From SIG437 sp045648985 (GTDB lineage: Bacteria; Bacillota; Clostridia; UBA1381; UBA9506), in NCBI GenBank assembly GCA_045648985.1, contig JAZROZ010000004.1, forward strand, positions 1-64,000: a stretch of DNA of 64,000 nt, in the 5' to 3' direction. Under the pieces are notes generated by a model. That model worked only from the letters and a program-made list of their open reading frames with translations, had not been told where the DNA came from and ran no database searches. Made by a program: the position numbers and the translations under genes. Shown in pieces: positions 1 through 7,785 of this stretch (position 1 is the first letter of the stretch; every line of letters begins with the position of its first letter).

Positions 1-48
1 GAAATCACAGATTTCTGTTGGGGACCCGAGAACCTTGTTATGCTAAGC

Positions 49-92
49 ATAATAATACTGACGTATATTTGCAGAATTTTCTGCAGTATTAT
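49..92. repeat. Inverted-repeat hairpin in the riboswitch-downstream region
   Basis: ATAATACTG at 52-60 pairs with CAGTATTAT at 83-91, and inside it TGCAGAA/TTCTGCA form a second palindrome around 71-86. It lies 100 nt downstream of the cobalamin aptamer on the - strand, so it could belong to the expression platform or leader of the gene beyond the left edge. No protein gene is supported in 1-184. Confidence 0.4.
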
Positions 93-184
93 GCTAAATT
101 TTCCTTTTTGAACCGCAATCAGTTCGCCTATCCGATGACTAAAGGCTTTATTAAACCACCATAATCATTCCCATACGGAATGAT

Positions 185-380
185 ATTAAAGCAGGTCTTC
201 CGACTCATACCATATAGAGCTTGTGCTCCGCATTTTTATGCCCTGCCTTCTCAGTTTCCCAATGACCGGCTTTCACCGACGAGCATAAAAACATTCGATA
301 TATACGGCGACAGTTATCGTCACGGATTCACACCGTGTTCCCTTTTCACCATTGATACCTATACAGTATCAACGACACTT
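185..380 (-). promoter_or_regulatory. Cobalamin (B12) riboswitch
   Basis: Read on the - strand this stretch carries the conserved blocks of the adenosylcobalamin aptamer in order: AAAGGGAA, the B12 box GGTGTGAATCCGTGAC followed by ACTGTCGCC, the GGGAAACTGAGAAGGCAGG segment, and the 3' box GAGTCGGAAGACCTGC (about 188-203). A 5' hairpin TTGATAC/GTATCAA (350-372) matches the P2-P3 side. The regulated gene is off the left edge, most likely a B12 uptake or synthesis gene or a B12-independent isoenzyme (inference). The upstream side abuts the inverted-repeat element at 382, so its promoter must lie within or beyond that element. Confidence 0.88.
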
Positions 381-381
381 T

Positions 382-653
382 AACCGAAAAAGAGCAATCC
401 GAACCCGCCTAAAACGATGAAATTTCGGCATCTTTCGGCTTATCATCTTCGCAAGGCACGAGCCTTGCTTCATCATCCGTACCAAAATCTGCTCAAAATT
501 TCTTTCGTTTAGGTCATAGAATTTTTAGAGTGCAGATTTTTGGTTGCGGAAGGCAAAAACGCAGGTAATCCTGACGGATTACCGAGTATTTTAACACATC
601 GAAAGCGGAAATCCGCCTCTAAAAATCGGAGTTCGGATTGCTCTCTTTCGGTT
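382..653. repeat. MITE-like element with 23-bp terminal inverted repeats
   Basis: The left end (382-404) and the reverse complement of the right end (631-653) both read AACCGAAA-(A/G)-AGAGCAATCCGAAC, identical at 22 of 23 positions. The interior has no credible ORF but several hairpins: GCAAGGC/GCCTTGC at 452-469, GGTAATCC/GGATTACC near 572-592 and GCGGA/TCCGC near 605-616. The right 55 bp recur at 40322-40376. This looks like a non-autonomous repeat element sitting directly upstream of the cobalamin riboswitch. No target-site duplication was identified. Confidence 0.6.
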
Positions 654-694
654 TTTCGGACAATATTAAATTTTATATTATAAACACTTGGTTT

Positions 695-1642
695 TTACAC
701 AATTCTTGAGCGATTTCCGCCTTTTATAAAGCTTTCAATATTTTTTGCAACTTCTAAGATACATCTCTGTCTTGCATCTAACGCGCCCCACGCCATATGC
801 GGTGTAAAAATAACGTTTTCTCTGTTTAAAATCTGCTGATATGGGCTGTCTTTTTGCATAGGCTCTTGGGAATATACATCTACACCTAGTCCTGAAAGCT
901 TCTTTTCCATAACGGCTTTAGTTACTGCGGCTTCGTCTAAGACTGCTCCTCTTGCAACATTTATGAGTATTGCACCGTCTTTCATAATTTTTAGTCTTTC
1001 TTCATTTATAAGGTGATATGTGTCACTGTTTAGAGGCGTGTGTATGCTTATAATATCACTTTCTCTTAAGAGTGTATCAATGTCAACACATTCAAATTCA
1101 GGTACAGGTGTTCTTTTATATGCTAAAACCCTTGAGCCCATTGTTTTTGCAATATTTGCAACCTTTGTTCCGATATTTCCAAGACCGACAACACCCCACG
1201 TTAAAGCTGACATTTCACGAAACACCGGCTTTACGCAGTTAAATATACCGCTATCTGTATAGGCTCCCGACTTTACATAGTTGTCGAACGAATTAAGATT
1301 TGTAGCAAGTGAAAAAGCCATCGCAATCGTGAGTTGCACGACACTGTCTGTAGAATATCCTGCAACGTTACATACTGCTATATTATTTTCCCTGCAATAT
1401 TCAATATCAATATTATCAAAGCCTGTCGCAGTAACGCAAATGAGCTTTAAATTTTTAGCATACGGCAGATTTTCACGGTTTAGCTTTACCTTATTTAAAA
1501 TGACTACCTCTGCATCCTTTATCCTTTCAATAACGTCTTCCTGACGTGTCAAGTCATACACCTTTACATTGCCAAGACGGTTAATTGACTCGAAATTTAA
1601 ATCATCACCCAATGTTACAATATCAAGAATTGAAATATTCAT
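695..1642 (-). CDS. D-2-hydroxyacid dehydrogenase (glycerate/phosphoglycerate dehydrogenase type)
   Basis: A 315-residue NAD(P)-dependent 2-hydroxyacid dehydrogenase that should interconvert a 2-keto acid and a D-2-hydroxy acid in the cytosol. The Rossmann glycine motif GVVGLGNIG is near residues 150-158. The catalytic Arg is in NVARG, the Glu in QEP and the His in TPHMAWG, as in the GhrB/HprA/SerA catalytic fold, and there is no C-terminal ACT domain, so it is not a long SerA. It lies 59 bp downstream of madM on the same strand, so dehydrogenase and transporter may handle the same small organic acid. Substrate cannot be told from sequence. Confidence 0.9.
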   Translation of the reverse strand: MNISILDIVTLGDDLNFESINRLGNVKVYDLTRQEDVIERIKDAEVVILNKVKLNRENLPYAKNLKLICVTATGFDNIDIEYCRENNIAVCNVAGYSTDSVVQLTIAMAFSLATNLNSFDNYVKSGAYTDSGIFNCVKPVFREMSALTWGVVGLGNIGTKVANIAKTMGSRVLAYKRTPVPEFECVDIDTLLRESDIISIHTPLNSDTYHLINEERLKIMKDGAILINVARGAVLDEAAVTKAVMEKKLSGLGVDVYSQEPMQKDSPYQQILNRENVIFTPHMAWGALDARQRCILEVAKNIESFIKGGNRSRIV

Positions 1643-1701
1643 ATTACATAGCCTTTCTTCCCAAATAGTAATAAAAAACTATTCCCGAATTGGTTTACTT
1701 G

Positions 1702-2475
1702 TTACGGCAAAAATATTTTTACCAGGAAATATAATACCGATGGACAAAGCAAGCAACCAAGTCCTGTATAAAAGGTAGCAGTCATAGCACCATAAGGAAC
1801 TAATTTTGGGTCAGTTGCCGCAAGGCCTGCGGACACTCCGCTTGTAGTTCCCATAAGTCCGCCGAATACCATAGCTGAGCCCGGTGTTGTAAGCCCTATT
1901 TTTTTTGCAAGCATAGGGGTAAGGAGCATTACTGCAATAGACTTAAATACACCTGTTGCTATCGAAATTGCAATGACAGCAGAGCTTGCACCAACTGCCG
2001 CACCTGTAACTGGTCCTACTATAAAAGTAACGGCACCTGCTGCGATAGTTGCCACACTGGCAGCATCTCGATAGCCAAATGCAGCTGCAACCAAAGCACC
2101 AATAATGAATGTAAGTACAACCCCTAACAAAAGAGAAATAACACCTATCAAACCGCTTTTTTTGATTTCAGAAAGTTTTGCACCATAAGCTGTTGATATA
2201 ATTGTGAAATCACGAAGAGAAGAACCTCCTAAAACACCGATGCCTGTAAACATTGTTACATCTGCCAATCCCTTTGAGCCTCCTGCAATTTTTCCGCCTA
2301 TGTATGCTAAAATAAGTCCAAAGAAAATTGCTATTGCCGAGGCATGTATTCTTCCGCGTGTAACTTTAGCAGAAACAAAGCTTGCAAACATTGCAATAAT
2401 TCCAACAATCAAAAAAGACATAACAAATCCATTATCTATAAAAAGCTCCACAAAAATATTTGCTATTTCTTTCAT
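1702..2475 (-). CDS. madM: Malonate-type transporter, MadM subunit
   Basis: A 257-residue very hydrophobic protein with about eight membrane segments. It resembles MadM, the larger half of the two-component MadL-MadM carrier that brings malonate in with Na+ or H+. Glycine-rich stretches such as FTGIGVLGGSSLRDFTII and VFGGLMGTTSGVSAGLAA are typical. Its start overlaps the madL stop by 4 bp (ATGA), implying translational coupling. No malonate decarboxylase genes are nearby, and the next gene is a hydroxyacid dehydrogenase, so the true substrate may be another short dicarboxylate or hydroxy acid. Confidence 0.8.
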   Translation of the reverse strand: MKEIANIFVELFIDNGFVMSFLIVGIIAMFASFVSAKVTRGRIHASAIAIFFGLILAYIGGKIAGGSKGLADVTMFTGIGVLGGSSLRDFTIISTAYGAKLSEIKKSGLIGVISLLLGVVLTFIIGALVAAAFGYRDAASVATIAAGAVTFIVGPVTGAAVGASSAVIAISIATGVFKSIAVMLLTPMLAKKIGLTTPGSAMVFGGLMGTTSGVSAGLAATDPKLVPYGAMTATFYTGLGCLLCPSVLYFLVKIFLP

Positions 2476-2861
2476 CTTTCTACCTCCGTCACTTCTTCGT
2501 TTGCCGTTTTCCCTGATGTAAATTTATTAAACAATGGAATAATGGATAGCATTAACAGTACAACACCAACACCTAAAACTAATGCTAAAACCCCACCATT
2601 TAAAGCACTGACAACATTTTGAGATGCTGACATAGCAATTGTAACAGGAATATACATCTCTTTCCAAAAATTAATTCCCTTTGTATATGTTTCAGGTAAA
2701 ATTTTAGTTGCCTTGGGCGAATTGGTTACCAATAAAAGCAGAATCATCGCAAAACCAACACCGCCAATATCAGAATTAAGACCTGTCACAAGTCCTAATA
2801 AATTCCCAACAAATGAACCTACAAACATACATCCGGCCAGTAAAGCCACACCATAAATCAT
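2472..2861 (-). CDS. madL: Malonate-type transporter, MadL subunit
   Basis: A 129-residue protein with about four membrane segments, matching the length and pattern of MadL: MIYGVALLAGCMFVGSFVG at the N-terminus, a GGVGFAMILLLL segment, then FWKEMYIPVTIAMSASQNVV. It is the small partner of MadM and is first in a madL-madM-dehydrogenase unit on the - strand, divergent from miaB. The C-terminal tail (GKTANEEVTEVER) is charged and cytosolic. Confidence 0.8.
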   Translation of the reverse strand: MIYGVALLAGCMFVGSFVGNLLGLVTGLNSDIGGVGFAMILLLLVTNSPKATKILPETYTKGINFWKEMYIPVTIAMSASQNVVSALNGGVLALVLGVGVVLLMLSIIPLFNKFTSGKTANEEVTEVER

Positions 2862-2951
2862 AATATCTACCCTTTCTTTTGTTTATATAATGATGTATAT
2901 GAAACTATTTTACCACATCATCGTCGCAAATACAAGAAAAGATTTATTTGC

Positions 2952-2980
2952 TTGACTGTTTTTTCGTTTCATAGTATAAT
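2952..2980 (+). promoter_or_regulatory. Sigma-A promoter of miaB
   Basis: TTGACT at 2952-2957, a 17-bp spacer, and a perfect TATAAT at 2975-2980, 20 bp ahead of the start codon. The promoter lies inside the longest open frame, which argues for the internal ATG at 3000 as the real start of miaB. Confidence 0.85.
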
Positions 2981-2999
2981 TACAAACGGAGGCGAGAAA

Positions 3000-4421
3000 A
3001 TGCAAAACAAAGCTAAACATTTATCATATAAAGAAATGGACTTACAAAATGAATATATAGAACGCGTTAAAAGCTTGTATCAGGCGCGCGGCTTTAGGCC
3101 TTTGGCAAACATTCTCACTTTCGGCTGTCAACAGAACGAAAATGATTCCGAACGTATTAAAGGCATCCTTGAACTGATGGGATTTGGGTTTACCGACGAC
3201 AATGAACAAGCTGATTTTATTCTCTTTAATACGTGTGCCGTTCGTGAGGGCGCAGAGGACAGAGTTTTGGGAAATCTTGGTGCTTTAAAGCATTTGGCAC
3301 TAAAAAAGCCTGACCTTATAATCGGCATATGCGGATGTATGATGCAGCAGGAGCATATGGTAAAAAGAATTAAATCAAAATATAAGCACGTGAGTGTTGT
3401 TTTCGGAACTCACACTTTATATAAGCTTCCTCAGATTCTTTTTGAAGCTATTAATTCTCATATTGCCGTTATTGATGTAGAGAATATACACGGTGATATT
3501 ATAGAAGATGTGCCTGTTTATCGTGAGAATTCGCCTAAAGCATGGGTTTCTGTTATGTATGGATGCAACAATTTCTGTTCGTACTGTATTGTACCGTATA
3601 CACGCGGAAGAGAACGTTCGAGAAAATGTGCTGACATTTTGGCAGAGGTTCGCTCACTCGTAAAAAAAGGTGTGACAGAAATCACCCTACTCGGTCAAAA
3701 CGTCAACTCTTACGGAAAGGACTTAGATGAGAGCATTGATTTTGCCGAGCTTTTGAGAAAAGTAAATGAGATAGATGGTCTGAAGCGCATCCGCTTTATG
3801 ACATCGCATCCAAAGGATATGACAGACAGACTGATTGATGCTATGGCAGAATGTGAAAAAGTATGTAATCAGCTTCATCTTCCGTTCCAGGCTGGAAGCA
3901 ACAGAATTCTTGACAAGATGAACAGAAAATATACAAAAGAGGATTACCTTGCTTTAGTCGATAAAATAAAGTCAAAAATGCCTGATATAGCTCTTTCCTC
4001 CGATGTAATCGTGGGATTTCCAAATGAAACAAAGGAGGATTTTGAAGAAACCATCGATGTCCTCGAAAAAGTACGTTTTGACACTATTTTCTCTTTTATT
4101 TATTCAAAACGTTCAGGCACTCCTGCAGCAGTTATGGAAGATATGATAACTGACGAGGAAAAGCATAAAAACTTTGACAGACTTTTAGATGTCCAGAACA
4201 CAATTTCAAGAGAAATAAATGAAACATACGGCGAAAAGGTTTTAGAAGTTTTGGTTGAAGGACCGAGTAAAACAAATCCTGATGTTTTTGCAGGAAGAAC
4301 AGATACAGGAAAAACTGTGAACTTTCCGATTTCAAATGATGTAAAAGTCGGAGATTATGTTAATGTAAAAATCACCAAGGTAAACACCTGGTCATTAGAC
4401 GGCAAAATTGTGGGAATGTAA
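3000..4421 (+). CDS. miaB: tRNA-2-methylthio-N6-isopentenyladenosine37 synthase MiaB
   Basis: A radical-SAM methylthiotransferase (473 residues from the ATG at 3000, chosen because GGAGGCG lies just upstream and the promoter overlaps any longer start). It adds the 2-methylthio group to i6A37 of tRNAs reading UNN codons. The N-terminal UPF0004 domain has its cluster cysteines in FGCQQNENDSE, NTCAVRE and GICGCMMQQEH. The radical-SAM cluster is CNNFCSYC. VIVGFPNETKEDFEET is a typical radical-SAM segment, and the last 65 residues form a TRAM RNA-binding domain. The gene stands alone and is followed by hairpins rather than by another gene. Confidence 0.95.
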   Translation: MQNKAKHLSYKEMDLQNEYIERVKSLYQARGFRPLANILTFGCQQNENDSERIKGILELMGFGFTDDNEQADFILFNTCAVREGAEDRVLGNLGALKHLALKKPDLIIGICGCMMQQEHMVKRIKSKYKHVSVVFGTHTLYKLPQILFEAINSHIAVIDVENIHGDIIEDVPVYRENSPKAWVSVMYGCNNFCSYCIVPYTRGRERSRKCADILAEVRSLVKKGVTEITLLGQNVNSYGKDLDESIDFAELLRKVNEIDGLKRIRFMTSHPKDMTDRLIDAMAECEKVCNQLHLPFQAGSNRILDKMNRKYTKEDYLALVDKIKSKMPDIALSSDVIVGFPNETKEDFEETIDVLEKVRFDTIFSFIYSKRSGTPAAVMEDMITDEEKHKNFDRLLDVQNTISREINETYGEKVLEVLVEGPSKTNPDVFAGRTDTGKTVNFPISNDVKVGDYVNVKITKVNTWSLDGKIVGM

Positions 4422-4728
4422 AAAAGCCTGCACCTCATCCGAGTTTTGCTATGCAAAACCCACCTTCCCCTCAAGGTGAAGACTTCCAAAAAAGCTAAAA
4501 GCCCTTTTGGAAACACCAGCTTAGCTGGTGTATTTCTATACATAATAAAGGAGCTGTAGCAAAATGAAATTCATTTTGCTACAGCTCCTTTTAGGCTGGA
4601 CGGAAAATAGTGCAGATTGGACAAACTGAGCAAAAGCAAGGCTTTACCTTGCTTTTGGTTACCCGAAGGTGTACTGTTGTACACCGAGCGGCGAAGTTTG
4701 TTCGTAGTCAAAAGGCGTTTGACAAAAG
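4422..4728. repeat. Gene-free stretch made of consecutive hairpins
   Basis: Between miaB and the next terminator there is no credible ORF. Successive inverted repeats are AGTTTTGC/GCAAAAC (about 4442-4460), CACCAGC/GCTGGTG (4524-4540), the 22-bp perfect arm hairpin at 4547-4591, AAAAGCAAGG/CCTTGCTTTT (4632-4656), GGTGTAC/GTACACC (4668-4685) and GTCAAA/TTTGAC (4707-4723). CCTCATCC...CACCTTCCCCTCAAGG (about 4433-4480) resembles intergenic repeat sequence common in gut Clostridia (recalled, not searched). It probably holds decayed repeat elements plus the miaB terminator. Confidence 0.5.
4547..4591. repeat. Perfect 22-bp inverted repeat with one-base centre
   Basis: Arm 4547-4568 (AAAGGAGCTGTAGC then AAAATGAA) is the exact reverse complement of 4570-4591, with a single A at 4569 between them. 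The right arm ends in CTCCTTTTAGG, so it could end miaB transcription, but a 22-bp perfect stem with no real loop is longer than usual for a terminator and could equally be the fused ends of a small transposable element. Confidence 0.7.
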
Positions 4729-4755
4729 AAAAACCTCGAATGAATCGAGGTTTTT
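4729..4755 (-). terminator. Terminator after the NSS transporter gene
   Basis: AAAAACCTCGA, loop ATGAA, TCGAGGTTTTT: an 11-bp perfect stem with U-runs in both directions, 43 bp past the stop of the - strand transporter gene. Confidence 0.85.
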
Positions 4756-4798
4756 CTACATTTAGTTAAAATCTTGTCGCTTTTCGTTTCTATTCTTT

Positions 4799-6169
4799 TT
4801 AGAATACAGATACTATAAATACAATAATCAAAGCTATCGGTAAAACGAATGAAAGGTATGGTCTCAAGACTTTGGAGAGCTTAAGTCCCTTTCCCTCGTT
4901 AACTTCAGCAAAATACTTGTCCCAGCCCCAGCCGTAACGTGATGTACAGAAAATTACATAGAAAAGGCTGCCAAGCGGAAGCAATATGTTAGATACGGCA
5001 AAGTCTTCTAAGTCCATTATTCCCTTTCCTGCTATCTGTATATCTGACCATACAGTAAACCCAAGTATGCAGGGAAGTGATAAAACTGTGATTAAAATGA
5101 TGTTTATTAAGGCTACCTTGCGTCTTGAAAGTTTAGTCAGCTCAAGCCAGAAAGATATGATATTTTCAAACACGGCGATAACAGTTGAAAATGCTGCAAA
5201 AATCATAAATACAAAGAAAAGGGCTCCAACTATTCTACCACCCGGCATTGCGTTGAATATACTTGAAAGTGTTGTAAAAAGAAAGCTTGCTCCGACTGTC
5301 TTTGCATCAGCAGTTACACCGTTATTATAAGTAAAGCAGGCAGGGAAAATGATGAGGCCTGATGTTAATGCAACGAATGTATCAAGTGACAAAATCGTGA
5401 TTGCTTCACCTGTTAAGCTCCTGTCCTTACTTATATAGCTTCCGAAGATTGCTATTGAGCCAATGCCTATACTGAGTGTAAAGAATGACTGTCCCATAGC
5501 GGCTGATATAACTGTCCAGAGTCCGTGCTCCTTAACACCGTCAAGTGACGGAACAAGGTAAAACTTAAGTCCCTCTAAAGACTTTGGAAGTGTGCACGCA
5601 TATATAGCAAGTCCTACCATAAGTAATAAAAGTGCTATCATCATCCATTTTGTGATTTTTTCAACACCATTTTGAAGTCCGAGTGAGCATACTGAAAAAC
5701 AAACCAAAATAACTGCAAATGTTGCGCCCATCATAAGAGGTGTGTTTGATACAACTGCGCCAAAAACTCCGGCTAAGTCTTCGGATGTTTTAAACTGAAG
5801 AATTGAGCCACTTATATATTTAAAGAAATAAATCACCATCCACGCCGAAATGGCTGTATAAAACATCATCAGAAGATAGTTACCTGCAATACCCGCATAC
5901 TTTAAAAGATGCCATTTTTGTCCTTTCTTTTCGAGCACGTCAAATGACGATGCGATACTTCTCTGGCTTGCTCTTCCTACGGAAAGCTCCATTGTCATTA
6001 TCGGAAGTCCCATAAGTAAAAGAAAGCCGATATATACAAGCACAAAAAGTGCTCCGCCATATGCCCCTGTCATAATGGGAAAACGATAGACGTTGCCAAG
6101 TCCTATGGCGCAGCCTGCTGAAATCAGTATAAATCCCAGTCTTGATGAAAACTTTTCTCTCTCCTTCAT
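4799..6169 (-). CDS. Sodium-dependent transporter of the NSS (SNF) family
   Basis: A 456-residue membrane protein of the neurotransmitter:sodium symporter family, which takes up amino acids or related amines with Na+. The N-terminal signature is clear: EKFSSRLGFILISAGCAIGLGN with the unwound TM1 glycines, followed by VYRFPIMTGAYGGALF. About 11 membrane segments are visible, fitting bacterial members such as MhsT and TnaT that lack TM12. Substrate is not predictable. The LOG gene lies 16 bp upstream, so both may be co-transcribed. Confidence 0.9.
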   Translation of the reverse strand: MKEREKFSSRLGFILISAGCAIGLGNVYRFPIMTGAYGGALFVLVYIGFLLLMGLPIMTMELSVGRASQRSIASSFDVLEKKGQKWHLLKYAGIAGNYLLMMFYTAISAWMVIYFFKYISGSILQFKTSEDLAGVFGAVVSNTPLMMGATFAVILVCFSVCSLGLQNGVEKITKWMMIALLLLMVGLAIYACTLPKSLEGLKFYLVPSLDGVKEHGLWTVISAAMGQSFFTLSIGIGSIAIFGSYISKDRSLTGEAITILSLDTFVALTSGLIIFPACFTYNNGVTADAKTVGASFLFTTLSSIFNAMPGGRIVGALFFVFMIFAAFSTVIAVFENIISFWLELTKLSRRKVALINIILITVLSLPCILGFTVWSDIQIAGKGIMDLEDFAVSNILLPLGSLFYVIFCTSRYGWGWDKYFAEVNEGKGLKLSKVLRPYLSFVLPIALIIVFIVSVF

Positions 6170-6185
6170 TTCTTTCTCCTTTGTT

Positions 6186-6743
6186 TTATTTTGTTATTTT
6201 CTTAAGTAAAACTCCTATTGTATCTTCGTTTACTTCTGTCACTACATCAAAAAGCTTATGTATTTCTTCCGTTACTGCGCCTTGTTTTACCAAATTATCA
6301 ATCAGGTTTATTAATGAATCATAAAATCCGTCAAGATTTAATACAACGATCGGCACATCCATACGTTTTAAATATTTAAGTGTCAGCACCTGAAAGAACT
6401 CATCCATAGTACCAATACCGCCCGGTGCAATAAAGAAAATGTCAGCATGCTTTTCCATAATCGTTTTTCTTTCCGCCATCGTATCTACCATAATTTTATT
6501 GTCGCAGTCAAAGATTGCTTCAAATCCGCTGATAAAATCAGGCGTTACACCCATTACAAAACCGCCGTTTTCTTTTACTCCGCGAGCAACCGCGCCCATA
6601 CATCCTGTTGCTCCTGCACCATATATTAAAGCGACGTTGTATTTAGCTATAATTTTTCCCAATTCGTATATTTTTTCTTTATGACGGATATCAATTCTTT
6701 CATTAGCTCCGCCATATACACATGCAAAATATTTTTTTGACAT
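6186..6743 (-). CDS. LOG-family (TIGR00730-type) nucleotide phosphoribohydrolase
   Basis: A 185-residue Rossmann-fold protein of the LOG family, whose characterised members split ribose 5-phosphate from AMP-type nucleotides (cytokinin activation in plants, nucleotide hydrolysis in bacteria). The diagnostic PGGIGTMDEFFQ motif is near residues 107-118, with GGANERID near the N-terminus and YGAGATGCMGAVARG as the second glycine-rich loop. Length fits the family. It is divergent from the aldolase gene; physiological role here is unknown. Confidence 0.88.
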   Translation of the reverse strand: MSKKYFACVYGGANERIDIRHKEKIYELGKIIAKYNVALIYGAGATGCMGAVARGVKENGGFVMGVTPDFISGFEAIFDCDNKIMVDTMAERKTIMEKHADIFFIAPGGIGTMDEFFQVLTLKYLKRMDVPIVVLNLDGFYDSLINLIDNLVKQGAVTEEIHKLFDVVTEVNEDTIGVLLKKITK

Positions 6744-6811
6744 TACTATCCCCCCATTTTGTTCCTAATTTATTATACATCTTTTCGACAAAAAAATCAA
6801 TCTTTGCTTTT

Positions 6812-6843
6812 ATTTGCAGAAATTACAATGCATTTGCAGAAAT
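6812..6843. repeat. Two direct repeats ATTTGCAGAAAT, operator-like
   Basis: ATTTGCAGAAAT occurs at 6812-6823 and again at 6832-6843, exactly 20 bp apart (about two helical turns), in the 153-bp space between the LOG and aldolase genes and immediately upstream of the extended -10 at 6869. The spacing places both copies on one DNA face, as for a regulator binding as a dimer. A related ATTTGCAGAAT with an inverted partner is at 67-85. Confidence 0.5.
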
Positions 6844-6868
6844 ATCTATTTTCTATTTTTGCATTTAC

Positions 6869-6877
6869 TGATATAAT
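6869..6877 (+). promoter_or_regulatory. Extended -10 promoter of the aldolase gene
   Basis: TGATATAAT gives a TGn-extended, perfect -10 (TATAAT 6872-6877). No good -35 is present at the normal distance, which fits an activator-dependent or extended -10 promoter together with the direct repeats just upstream. Confidence 0.6.
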
Positions 6878-6896
6878 ATTCATAGAGGTGAAAAAA

Positions 6897-7664
6897 GTGA
6901 ATTTATTACGTAAAAAAATTGAAAACAAAGAGAAGATTTTAGGAAGCCTGGTTTGTCTTACTGACCCATGTCTTTGTGAAATCATGGGAAACATAGGTTA
7001 TGACTGCGTCTGGGTTGACATGGAGCATACATATATGAGCTGCAAGGAGATATACTGCCACTTAAATGCAGCACGTTCTGCACAGATTCCTGCTATTGTA
7101 CGTCTTCCGCAAAATGACCTGACTACAACCAAGAAGATTTTGGAAATGGGACCTGAGGGCATTATTTTTCCTATGGTAAAATCTGCAAAAGAGCTTCGTG
7201 AGCTTATGGATATGACACTCTATCCGCCACTTGGAACACGTGGTTTTGGTCCGCTTCGTGCTATTGGCTGGGGCTCTGAAGATGCTAAAGAATATGTTGA
7301 CAAGAAGAATTTAGAGATGTGCAGATTTGTTCAGATTGAGCACATTGATTTTATAGAAGATTTTGAAGAAGTCTTTAAAATTCCGTACGTTGACGGATTT
7401 ATCTTTGGACCGAATGACTTATCAGCTTCCCTTGGAGATTTCTTAAATGTTTACGGCGAAAAGACAATGTCAAAAATCAAGGAAGCAATCAGGATTTTAA
7501 AAGAAAACGGCAAATGTGTGGGCTTAGCGGGTGGCTACAGCGGAAATGACGTGGAAACATGGTCATCACTCGGTGTTGATATGCTGTTCTGCGGCTCAGA
7601 CTGGTGCTATGTATATGGCAAGGGAAAAGAAACTTTAGAGCTGATGAAAAAATACAGTAAATAA
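6897..7664 (+). CDS. HpcH/HpaI-family class II aldolase
   Basis: A 255-residue divalent-metal aldolase of the HpaI/GarL family, which cleaves 2-keto-3-deoxy or 4-hydroxy-2-oxo acids to pyruvate and an aldehyde. The start taken is the GTG at 6897 behind GAGGTG; it gives the usual family length, and any earlier start would fall upstream of the -10. Motifs: WVDMEHTYMS, PAIVRLP (substrate-binding Arg), GPEGIIFPMVKSA, IEHIDFIED and the terminal GVDMLFCGSDW. It stands alone between promoter and terminator. Substrate unknown. Confidence 0.88.
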   Translation: MNLLRKKIENKEKILGSLVCLTDPCLCEIMGNIGYDCVWVDMEHTYMSCKEIYCHLNAARSAQIPAIVRLPQNDLTTTKKILEMGPEGIIFPMVKSAKELRELMDMTLYPPLGTRGFGPLRAIGWGSEDAKEYVDKKNLEMCRFVQIEHIDFIEDFEEVFKIPYVDGFIFGPNDLSASLGDFLNVYGEKTMSKIKEAIRILKENGKCVGLAGGYSGNDVETWSSLGVDMLFCGSDWCYVYGKGKETLELMKKYSK

Positions 7665-7673
7665 GGTAATATT

Positions 7674-7709
7674 GCACAAATCAGATTTTATTCTGGTTTG
7701 TGCTTTTTT
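7674..7709 (+). terminator. Terminator after the aldolase gene
   Basis: GCACAAATCAG pairs with CTGGTTTGTGC across a short loop and is followed by six T residues; it begins 10 bp after the stop. Confidence 0.8.
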
Positions 7710-7722
7710 CTATAATTATTTC

Positions 7723-7751
7723 TTGCATTTGATGAATACATATGTTATAAT
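7723..7751 (+). promoter_or_regulatory. Sigma-A promoter of lysC
   Basis: TTGCAT at 7723-7728, a 17-bp spacer and TATAAT at 7746-7751, 34 bp before the start codon. The remaining leader is too short for a lysine riboswitch. Confidence 0.85.
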
Positions 7752-7785
7752 AAAGTTTGATACAAAAAAAATGGGAGGTCTTTAA

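Noticed and set aside
180..383. A 67-codon + strand frame across the riboswitch
   Set aside because: It is antisense to the conserved cobalamin aptamer blocks, has no ribosome site and encodes no recognisable protein.
7752..7785. Lysine riboswitch upstream of lysC
   Set aside because: The promoter -10 ends 34 bp before the start codon, leaving no room for the aptamer.
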